The notes below the pieces were generated by a model, which ran no database searches, was not told where the DNA came from, and was given only the letters and a program-made list of their open reading frames with translations. Of a stretch of 14,076 nucleotides of DNA, positions 1 through 5,539 are shown in pieces (positions within the stretch are counted from its first letter, which is position 1; each line of letters starts with the position of its first letter). The DNA is from an uncultured Peptoniphilus sp. (lineage in GTDB: Bacteria > Bacillota > Clostridia > Tissierellales > Peptoniphilaceae). The stretch is taken from contig CABTWG010000030.1 in the NCBI GenBank assembly GCA_902488455.1, forward strand, positions 1 through 14,076. The letters are read 5' to 3'. Made by a program: the position numbers and the translations under genes.

Positions 1-12
1 CCCCCCCCAACT

Positions 13-64
13 GCAGTCACCCTGAGCGGAGACGGCATCGCCGTCGAAGTCAAACGGGTCTAAC
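13..64. repeat. GC-rich folded repeat-like element at the left edge
   Basis: This stretch is far richer in G and C than the AT-rich sequence that follows. It contains a perfect 6-bp hairpin GACGGC-ATC-GCCGTC (31-45), nested in an outer ACCC (19-22)/GGGT (56-59) pairing. On the minus strand it reads like the widespread intergenic palindrome type with a CCGCTCAGGGTGAC end and an ACCC end, but with extra bases in the middle. That similarity is from memory and not checked. A short open frame ending in TAA at 61-63 crosses it, but the piece is too short to call a gene. The window opens with a run of eight C, which could be a contig-edge effect. Confidence 0.4.
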
Positions 65-123
65 CTCTGAAAAGCAAGTCCTCCCAGCCGACAGTAATCA
101 ATAACAATTCTCAAACTCGCCCA

Positions 124-153
124 TTTTTAACCTTGCCTTCAAAGTGTTATAAT
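124..153 (+). promoter_or_regulatory. Promoter of the M42 peptidase gene (extended -10)
   Basis: A perfect TATAAT lies at 148-153, preceded by TGT at 145-147, which gives an extended -10 (TGTTATAAT). The -35 position (about 125-130) holds only a weak T-rich match, as is common with extended -10 promoters. The start codon is 53 bases further on. Confidence 0.55.
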
Positions 154-206
154 AAATTTAAATAATCTTTAAATAAACTTTATAAATTTTATAAATAGGA
201 GGATTT

Positions 207-1280
207 ATGACTGACATTAATTTAATCAAAGATTTGACCACTGCTTTTGGTCCATCTGGATTCGAAGACGACGTTTTAACTATTATAAAAAAATATTTAA
301 ATGGTTTCGATACAGAAACAGACTCTATGAACAATCTCTTTGCAAGATCAAAGAAAAATTCCAATAAACCTACTACCGTTATGCTCGATGCTCACACAGA
401 CGAAGTAGGTTTCATGGTTCAAAGCATCATGGACAACGGAACTCTTGCTTTCGTTCCCCTTGGAGGTTGGGTTCCTACCAATATTCCTGCTCACTTAGTT
501 GGAATCAAAAACAATCGTGGAGAAATCGTAGAAGGCATCACTGGCTCAACTCCACCTCATTTTATGAGTGAAGAAGAGAGAAAACGCCCTCTTTCAATCG
601 ATACAATGTTTCTCGACATCGGTGCGAAATCAAGAGAAGAAGTTATCAAAGACTTCGGAATTGAAGTCGGTGCTCCAGTAGCTCCACTTGTGGATTTTAG
701 ATATGATTCTAAGAGAAACCTAATTAGAGGCAAGGCTTTTGACAACAGGCTCGGCTGCTGCTCAATTATCGAAACTTTGAAAAGGCTTGAAGGCAAAGAT
801 TTAAATGTAAATGTTGTGGGAGGTTTCGCTGCTCAAGAAGAAGTGGGCATGCGTGGTGCAAAGATCACAAGCGCAAAGGTTAAGCCAGACCTTGCAATTC
901 TATTTGAAGGCTCCCCTGCAGACGACAGATACTTCTCTTCTGGAGTTGCCCAAGGCGTCCTCGGTGGTGGAACTCAAATTCGCCATATGGATCAGTCCTA
1001 CATCAGCAGTTTCGAATACATTAAATTTGCAAAAGAAATCGCTGATAAGAATAATATCAAGTACCAATCAGCAGTACGCCGCGCTGGTAGTACCAACGCT
1101 GGTGCAATCCATCTAAGTGGAGAAGGTGTGCCTGTGCTTGTTCTAGGTATTCCTTCAAGATTCGTCCACAGCCACTACAATTTCGCCGACTTAACTGACT
1201 TCGAAGCTACAGTAGACCTTGCGGTAAATGTAATCGAAAACCTAAACGAAGAAAGCATCAAAAAGATTTTAAAGAAATAA
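207..1280 (+). CDS. M42 family metallopeptidase (glutamyl/deblocking aminopeptidase type)
   Basis: A cytoplasmic dinuclear-metal aminopeptidase that trims N-terminal residues from peptides. M42 proteins usually form dodecameric tetrahedral shells, which is family knowledge and not visible here. The 357-aa length is normal. The metal-site motifs are present in order: AHTDEVGF (H63, D65), KAFDNRLG (bridging D179), AAQEEVGMRGA (E211 as likely general base, E212 as ligand), LFEGSPADD (E234) and FVHSHYNF (H321). The start is fixed by a perfect AGGAGG a few bases before the ATG. It is transcribed alone from the extended -10 promoter upstream and is followed by a hairpin. Exact substrate preference cannot be told from sequence: older databases call such proteins FrvX, endoglucanase or glutamyl aminopeptidase. 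Confidence 0.93.
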   Translation: MTDINLIKDLTTAFGPSGFEDDVLTIIKKYLNGFDTETDSMNNLFARSKKNSNKPTTVMLDAHTDEVGFMVQSIMDNGTLAFVPLGGWVPTNIPAHLVGIKNNRGEIVEGITGSTPPHFMSEEERKRPLSIDTMFLDIGAKSREEVIKDFGIEVGAPVAPLVDFRYDSKRNLIRGKAFDNRLGCCSIIETLKRLEGKDLNVNVVGGFAAQEEVGMRGAKITSAKVKPDLAILFEGSPADDRYFSSGVAQGVLGGGTQIRHMDQSYISSFEYIKFAKEIADKNNIKYQSAVRRAGSTNAGAIHLSGEGVPVLVLGIPSRFVHSHYNFADLTDFEATVDLAVNVIENLNEESIKKILKK

Positions 1281-1314
1281 TTTTTAAAATCCAGAATAAA
1301 TTTAACAAAAACGC

Positions 1315-1345
1315 AAAAAATCCCTAGTCATAGGGATTTTCTCTA
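1315..1345. terminator. Bidirectional terminator between convergent genes
   Basis: A perfect 10-bp stem AAAATCCCTA / TAGGGATTTT with a 4-base loop GTCA (1317-1340). Read leftward it ends in six T; read rightward it ends in TTTTCTCTATTTT. It can therefore serve both the peptidase gene on the left and the leftward gene ending near 1484 or 1401. Confidence 0.8.
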
Positions 1346-1483
1346 TTTTATTAGTCGCGTGAAAAGTTTTGTGTATCAACCCTTTTGATTTTTCCAATAA
1401 CTATTTTAGTTTAAAAATATCTTTTAAATAATCTTTGGATGAGTAATTATATACATCTTCATTTTTATTTTCTTTTGTCTTTA

Positions 1484-1960
1484 TTATTTTTTTCCGTAAT
1501 AGCTATAAAAAAAATCTTTGCTAGAATCATTTTGGTCTGATTTATATCTATATAGTATTTCGCAATCTCCACTAGGCTTTGTAGTTAAGAAGTCATAATC
1601 TTTTATATTTAAACTTTGGTTTTCATCAGATATATAATGCTTAAAAGCTGATATTGCAACATATTTTTTAAAATAGTCTTCTCTTAACTGATATACAGAG
1701 AAGTAAGTAATCAAAAATAATGATAAAAATATAAATATTTTTTTATTTATTTTATAACTTACTTTATCCTTAATAAAAATAAATAAAATTAATGGTAAGA
1801 GTATTATTGAAATTAAGAGAGAAGCAATAAATACTTCTCTTATATCATTTTTTGTAATAAGATCACCATTAATGTATTGAAAAAGAATTAAAAACAATAC
1901 TAATAAAACAATTTTTTTAATAGTTGATTCCATTATAAAAAATTTTATTAACTTTTTCAT
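1484..1960 (-). CDS. Hypothetical small membrane protein, possibly frameshifted at its C-terminus
   Basis: I do not recognise this 158-aa protein. It shows three hydrophobic segments (about residues 17-30, 43-63 and 74-91), followed by a polar C-terminal domain of about 65 residues rich in Asp, Lys, Ser and Tyr. The start is well supported: AGGAGGT four bases before the ATG. The stop lies directly after a run of seven A (coding strand; 1487-1493). Adding one A to that run would carry the frame on for 28 more codons to a TAG at 1401-1403, giving a Lys/Asp-rich tail. So the gene may be truncated by an indel, or the run may be a sequence error. It is flanked by long AT-rich spacers and does not appear to belong to the operon to its right. 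Confidence 0.7.
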   Translation of the reverse strand: MKKLIKFFIMESTIKKIVLLVLFLILFQYINGDLITKNDIREVFIASLLISIILLPLILFIFIKDKVSYKINKKIFIFLSLFLITYFSVYQLREDYFKKYVAISAFKHYISDENQSLNIKDYDFLTTKPSGDCEILYRYKSDQNDSSKDFFYSYYGKK

Positions 1961-2013
1961 ACTTACCTCCTATTATATTAATATTATTAAATAATAATTA
2001 ATTCTGATTTTTT

Positions 2014-2042
2014 ATTAAATAACTGAGTTAAATGAATTTCAA
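2014..2042 (-). promoter_or_regulatory. Possible promoter of the small membrane protein gene
   Basis: On the minus strand TTGAAA (2042-2037) and TTTAAT (2019-2014) are separated by 17 bases, in front of the AGGAGGT start at 1960. The surrounding sequence is very AT-rich, so such matches can occur by chance. The rest of the spacer from 1961 to 2160 shows no gene. Confidence 0.35.
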
Positions 2043-2160
2043 CTTTAATAAGTTTGAGAAATATCATATATGATTTAAAGATTTTAGCAGATAGTGGAAG
2101 ATAGATAGAGATTGTAATATTAATATATCATTTATTAAGTTGGTAGTGTGAAATATTTTG

Positions 2161-2400
2161 TCAAATTTCTTTTTTTAAAATCTTAACCAGATTCTTTACA
2201 CTTGCAACATTTCCGCTCACAACAAGCTTACCATCCACCATTACAGATGGAGATGTCATCACTCCGAGTTTTACTATTTCTATTAGATCTTCAACTTTTT
2301 CTACTTTTGCATCGAGATTTAATTCATTTACCGCTTCTGTCACATTTTCATAGAGCTTATCGCAATCTTTGCAACCTTCTCCAATTACTTTTATTATCAT
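2161..2400 (-). CDS. Small thioredoxin-like redox-active disulfide protein (Thioredoxin_3 type)
   Basis: A 79-aa glutaredoxin-sized thioredoxin-fold protein with the active site GCKDCDKL (C10, C13) and the cis-proline segment TSPSVMVDG (P51). It is much shorter than normal thioredoxin (about 105 aa) and matches the family often named redox-active disulfide protein 2. The start is the ATG at 2400, placed behind GAGGTG. An upstream TTG at 2412 has no usable site. It begins eight bases after the GTPase stop, and its ribosome binding site overlaps that stop, so it is last in the operon. Small proteins of this family often sit beside COG0701 permeases. Here it probably reduces or hands on a thiol-bound ligand or a disulfide in a partner, which is inference. 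Confidence 0.88.
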   Translation of the reverse strand: MIIKVIGEGCKDCDKLYENVTEAVNELNLDAKVEKVEDLIEIVKLGVMTSPSVMVDGKLVVSGNVASVKNLVKILKKEI

Positions 2401-2408
2401 CTTACACC

Positions 2409-3338
2409 TCAATTCTTAAGCTTCATTGGTTTATTTACTATTTCTTTCCAATTTGTATCTATGGTTCTTATGACCTTTGGACCTACCTTTGAGAGAAACA
2501 CGAGCTCTGAGTTTTCCCTTTCACCATGCGGTTTGTAATCGATTAGCTTTTCAACCACATCTACTTGTACCCAGCCTTCTTCTAGGTGGAAAAATCCCTT
2601 TATTCTATAACAGTCTGGAAGTACTTTTTCTAAAAACTCATTTAGCTCGTCCCTTGTAAGAATTTCCTCTGTTTGCAAGGAAATGGTCTTAGGTTTGTTG
2701 TCAACAGTGTTTAAAGAATCTTCACTTTTTATTTTATTTAAAGATTTTAGATCAGTATTTAAAAAATCCAGTCCGATATTTCCTTCATTTGAAAATTTCA
2801 AAAGACAATTGGGATTTACTTCCAAGACTTTTTCCTTTATATTTTCAATTTGGCTTTCATCTACAAGATCAATCTTATTTACTATTGCCATATGACAGTG
2901 GACAAGTTGACGATAGACAGTTTCTTCTTCTTTAATTTGATTTATAAAGTTAACTGCATCTATAAGGCATATTGCAGCCTTAAATTCATACACATCTCCT
3001 GCTAGTACCTTCACAGCTTCCAGGATTTCTTCTATATTGGATGGATCTGCAAGTCCTGAACTTTCAACGAACACATAGTCTAGATCCATCTTTCCCATTT
3101 CAGCAAGAGATTCTACAAAATTTAGTTTTAAACAGGAACAAAAGATGGAGCCTCTGCTGATTTCCGTCATCTTTATTCCATCTCTATCTATTATTTCTCC
3201 ATCTACATTTATTTTTCCAAACTCATTTTGAATGATTCCTATCTTTTTATCTTTAATCTTATCTAAAAGATTTAATAGAAATGTAGTCTTCCCAGATCCT
3301 AAAAATCCTGTAAGTACGTATAATTCTTTCTTCTTCAT
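2409..3338 (-). CDS. COG0523 (CobW-like) G3E-family GTPase, putative metallochaperone
   Basis: A cytoplasmic P-loop GTPase of the G3E group, whose members insert or deliver metals such as Zn or Co. Visible in order: Walker A GFLGSGKTT (residues 11-19), the QNEFG switch region (38-41), a cysteine motif GSIFCSC (C67, C69), the family-specific ESSGLADP (92-99), the NKID guanine-specificity motif (154-157) and a C-terminal CobW_C-like domain (about 215-309). The usual CxCC signature of the family is reduced to CSCL, and there is no His-rich metal-loading stretch. The start has AGGAGG five bases upstream. The gene lies 17 bases after the permease gene. COG0523 proteins next to COG0701 permeases have been linked to metal homeostasis; the metal here is unknown. 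Confidence 0.9.
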   Translation of the reverse strand: MKKKELYVLTGFLGSGKTTFLLNLLDKIKDKKIGIIQNEFGKINVDGEIIDRDGIKMTEISRGSIFCSCLKLNFVESLAEMGKMDLDYVFVESSGLADPSNIEEILEAVKVLAGDVYEFKAAICLIDAVNFINQIKEEETVYRQLVHCHMAIVNKIDLVDESQIENIKEKVLEVNPNCLLKFSNEGNIGLDFLNTDLKSLNKIKSEDSLNTVDNKPKTISLQTEEILTRDELNEFLEKVLPDCYRIKGFFHLEEGWVQVDVVEKLIDYKPHGERENSELVFLSKVGPKVIRTIDTNWKEIVNKPMKLKN

Positions 3339-3355
3339 AGTTCCTCCTATTTTAT

Positions 3356-4354
3356 TTATATGAATAGATAACTAAATATATTGAAAATATATCCAACTAT
3401 TATGATTCCTATTACGCATATTATTATAAAAAGCCTTAACAATCTAGGTTTTATCGCTCTTCTTAACATGATCATCGATGGCAAAGATAGTGTGGTCACA
3501 GCCATCATAAAACTTAAAACCGTTCCTAGTAGCGCTCCCTTTGCAAAGAGGGCTTCAGCTACTGGTATGGTTCCAAAGATATCTGCATACATTGGTGCTC
3601 CTACAAGGGTTGCAATTACAACACCAAGGATACTCTTTTGTCCCAGTATCTTTTCTATGAAATCTTGGGGAATCCAGTTGTGGATGATCGCTCCTATTCC
3701 GACACCTACTAGTACATAGGGATAAACTTTTTTAAAAGTGGATACCACTTGATCCTTAGAAAAATTAATTCTATCCTCTATGGTCATTTCCGATTGGGAA
3801 ACTTCTCCTACATTTGCATTTAAGATAAACTCTTCAATCTCATTCTCCATCTTAGCGCTTTCTATAATCTTTCCACCAATAACAGCTATGACAAGCCCAA
3901 GCAAAACGTAAACGACAGCTATCTTTGCTCCAAAGATACTCATAAGAAGAATAAGACTTCCTATATCAACCATTGGAGAAGAAATTAAAAACGAAAACGT
4001 AACTCCCAATGGAAGACCTGCACTTGTAAATCCAATAAAAAGTGGAATGGATGAACAAGAACAAAAAGGTGTCACTGTTCCTAGTAAAGCCGCCACAATA
4101 TTTGCAGAAATTCCCTTAAATTTTCCCATGATCTTCTTACTTCTCTCAGGTGGAAAGAAGCTCTGTATATATGAAACGATAAATATAAGAGCGCAAAGCA
4201 GTATAAATATCTTTAAAACATCATAGATAAAAAACTGAATTGCCTCACCTATTTTTGTATTTAAGTCGATTCTAAAAATTTTTAAAATAGATCCTACCAA
4301 ATCATTTAGCCAGACCATCCTCAAAATATTATTTTGAATAAAATTAAACATCAT
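3356..4354 (-). CDS. COG0701/ArsP-type permease (formerly DUF318)
   Basis: A polytopic inner-membrane transporter of about 332 aa with two hydrophobic halves joined by a charged cytoplasmic loop (residues about 163-205). The hallmark TPFCSCSSIPLF (C98, C100) sits in the first half and GAPMYADIFGTIPVAEAL in the second. Relatives include ArsP, which exports trivalent organoarsenicals, and YraQ-like permeases of unknown substrate. The start chosen is the ATGATG at 4354, behind GGAG, overlapping the end of the regulator gene by 11 bases. An in-frame ATG at 4387 lies deep in arsR and has no ribosome binding site. The tight overlap indicates translational coupling to the regulator. Export of a soft metal or metalloid is the simplest role, but the substrate is not proven. 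Confidence 0.88.
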   Translation of the reverse strand: MMFNFIQNNILRMVWLNDLVGSILKIFRIDLNTKIGEAIQFFIYDVLKIFILLCALIFIVSYIQSFFPPERSKKIMGKFKGISANIVAALLGTVTPFCSCSSIPLFIGFTSAGLPLGVTFSFLISSPMVDIGSLILLMSIFGAKIAVVYVLLGLVIAVIGGKIIESAKMENEIEEFILNANVGEVSQSEMTIEDRINFSKDQVVSTFKKVYPYVLVGVGIGAIIHNWIPQDFIEKILGQKSILGVVIATLVGAPMYADIFGTIPVAEALFAKGALLGTVLSFMMAVTTLSLPSMIMLRRAIKPRLLRLFIIICVIGIIIVGYIFNIFSYLFI

Positions 4355-4643
4355 TGCTTTCTCCAGAGTTTTTATCACATAGTTCATCTATAAAGTGTTT
4401 AAATTCCATTACAGTCTTCTTATTTAATGTATAGTAGTTCCAAACCCCAGCTTTTCTAGTCTTAATAAGTTTAAAATTGTTTAAAATCTTCATATGGTGA
4501 GAAAGGGTCGGCTGAGTTATATCAAAAGTTTCAAGAAGTTCACAGGCACATCTCTCCTTATCATCGGAAAGAATCTGAATAATTTTAAGACGTGTAGGAT
4601 CTCCTAATACTTTGAAAATTGCAGCTACATCTAGTAATTTCAT
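4344..4643 (-). CDS. ArsR/SmtB-family winged-helix repressor with CxC sensor site
   Basis: A 99-aa dimeric winged-helix DNA-binding regulator that releases DNA on binding metal(loid). It has the N-terminal VLGDPTRLKIIQIL helix, a sensor helix with RCACELLE (C32, C34, the place of the arsenic-binding Cys pair in classic ArsR), the recognition helix QPTLSHHMKIL and the wing KAGVWNYY. A third cysteine is at C89 rather than at the classic position 37, so ligand geometry may differ from that of R773 ArsR. The ATG at 4643 follows AAAGGAG. A longer frame starting with TTG at 4709 cannot be right because it would begin inside the -35 box. It is first in the operon and very likely represses itself and the three genes that follow. 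Confidence 0.93.
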   Translation of the reverse strand: MKLLDVAAIFKVLGDPTRLKIIQILSDDKERCACELLETFDITQPTLSHHMKILNNFKLIKTRKAGVWNYYTLNKKTVMEFKHFIDELCDKNSGESNDV

Positions 4644-4661
4644 AATATTTCTCCTTTGTAG

Positions 4662-4710
4662 ATAGATGGTTATCAATGTAATTGTAACAACTATATCGAT
4701 GAGTGTCAAT
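4662..4710 (-). promoter_or_regulatory. Operon promoter with two ArsR-type operator candidates
   Basis: On the minus strand a perfect -35 TTGACA (4709-4704), a 17-base spacer and TACAAT (4686-4681) lie just upstream of the arsR start. Two 16-base imperfect palindromes flank it: ATTGA-CACTCA-TCGAT (4710-4695), covering the -35, and ATTGA-TAACCA-TCTAT (4677-4662), covering the expected transcription start. They share the same half-site and spacing and lie 33 bp apart, about three helical turns, so bound dimers would sit on one DNA face. The form ATTGA-N6-TCAAT resembles known ArsR-family operators. Confidence 0.78.
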
Positions 4711-4747
4711 GTATTGAATAGAATTTTTAATTAGAAATTTATGTATT

Positions 4748-4779
4748 AAAAAAATTCCCTAACTCTAGCTAAGGAATTT
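4748..4779 (-). terminator. Terminator downstream of the mob remnant
   Basis: Read leftward, AAATTCCTTA pairs with the distal half TTAGGGAATTT (one G-U pair), followed by seven T. It lies about 30 bases after the last stop of the decayed mobilization gene and isolates it from the arsR promoter. Confidence 0.6.
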
Positions 4780-4785
4780 ATATCT

Positions 4786-4816
4786 AACCCAGGGATTTTC
4801 TCTGGGTTTAATTTTT
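4786..4816 (+). terminator. Hairpin with T-tract on the + strand
   Basis: AACCCAG (4786-4792) pairs with CTGGGTT (4802-4808), extended by a G-U and a G-C pair, and is followed rightward by TTTAATTTTT. No rightward gene ends here, so it may be a leftover of the integrated plasmid module or may block antisense reading of the mob remnant. Its right part overlaps the last codon of the remnant. Confidence 0.45.
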
Positions 4817-5382
4817 ATCTAATGACCTTATTATCTTTTCATTCATAAGTTCATAGGAGTTCCAATGTTCTTTTTTGATACCAAGTTTAATCTGTTCGGC
4901 AAAGTCAGTGAGCTTCTTTAAAATTTCTATCAAGGCTTTTTCTAGCTTGTAATTTTCCTGTTTCTTTATTTTCAGGAACTAAATAAACATGTAAATGTGG
5001 TCTTGATTCATCTTTATGTATTGTAGCTTGTATTACATTTTCTTTTTTTAAATTTATCTTGTAGGTATTCAACACAGATTCTAAAATATTTCTCCTGATT
5101 AATACTGTTCTTGTCTATATCTTCAGGAAGAGAAAAATAAATCCAGCATAAGTAACAGAATTCTTTTGGACTCTTGAACCTGATTTTTTTAACTCATCAA
5201 CTCTATTTAAAGTGTCAAAATATAAATTGATTTTAGGTTTGATCAAATCAATATTTTTTTTGTGAAAGAGAATAATTAATATCCTGATTTTTTAAATTTT
5301 TACTTTTACGATCGACTTCCACTTCAAGACCTTTAATATCTCCAGTAGAAAATTTCTGCATATGAATTGAAAAAAATCCCAT
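4808..5382 (-). pseudogene. Decayed MobV/Pre-family relaxase (plasmid mobilization protein)
   Basis: Translated leftward from the ATG at 5382 (site AGAGGTG), the N-terminus MGFFSIHMQKFSTGDIKG and the later metal-binding motif HKDESRPHLHVYLVP (near 5015-4975) match the MobV/Pre relaxases of small Gram-positive plasmids (MobM of pMV158 type, motif HxDExTPHxH). The frame is broken at an A8 run (5254-5261), near an A5 run on the + strand (5133-5137), at a 7-base T run (5043-5049) and again near 4945-4965. After the last break the frame ends as a C-terminal piece finishing RSLDKN. The total is about 190 codons against 400 or more for intact relaxases, so a large middle part is also gone. It cannot make an active relaxase. 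An oriT of the same family lies 67 bases upstream. Confidence 0.82.
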
Positions 5383-5410
5383 AGACACCTCTTAAAAAAA
5401 CTGTATAAAA

Positions 5411-5438
5411 AGTTCGCACATTTTAAAATGTGCGAACT
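5411..5438. terminator. 28-bp perfect palindrome between oriT and mob
   Basis: AGTTCGCACATTTT is followed at once by its exact complement AAAATGTGCGAACT. Read leftward it runs into TTTTT, the form of an intrinsic terminator, which could end transcripts from the amidase gene. Perfect symmetry without a loop would also suit an operator or a DNA-binding site in the mob leader. The choice is not settled by sequence. Confidence 0.55.
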
Positions 5439-5448
5439 AATAAATAAT

Positions 5449-5484
5449 CGAAGTAAGAGTATAACACGCTATACTCTTACTTCG
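5449..5484 (-). other. MobV-family origin of transfer (oriT) with nick site
   Basis: Perfect 15-bp arms CGAAGTAAGAGTATA / TATACTCTTACTTCG surround a 6-base loop. On the minus strand the centre reads AGTATAGCGTG then TTATACTCTTAC. The pMV158 oriT is nicked in TAGTGTG/TTA; here TAGCGTG/TTA is found with the same flanking TATAC arms. The predicted nick lies between 5465 and 5464 on the strand that codes for mob, upstream of that gene, exactly the pMV158-type arrangement. Unlike the relaxase gene, the oriT shows no decay, so it might still be used by a relaxase supplied in trans. Confidence 0.78.
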
Positions 5485-5539
5485 CAAGAACCGTGTTTTA
5501 AATAATTATCATACAATAAAAAGAGTAATTTATTTAAAT

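Noticed and set aside
1..63. C-terminal end of a GC-rich protein gene stopping at 61-63
   Set aside because: Only about 20 codons are available, they cross a hairpin repeat, and the poly-C start makes the frame unreliable.
811..1116. Open frame of 101 codons inside the M42 peptidase gene
   Set aside because: Overlaps the catalytic core of a well-supported gene in another frame and has no recognisable protein features.
1961..2160. Hidden small gene or RNA in the spacer
   Set aside because: AT-rich with many stops in all frames and no stable hairpin or tRNA-like fold that I could see.
3381..3719. Open frame of 112 codons on the + strand
   Set aside because: Lies wholly antisense to the permease gene, has no family features and mirrors the hydrophobic codons of the true gene.
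4644..4709. N-terminal extension of the ArsR-type regulator from a TTG at 4709
   Set aside because: The TTG is inside the -35 hexamer TTGACA and the extension covers the promoter and both operator candidates. The ATG at 4643 has a good ribosome binding site.
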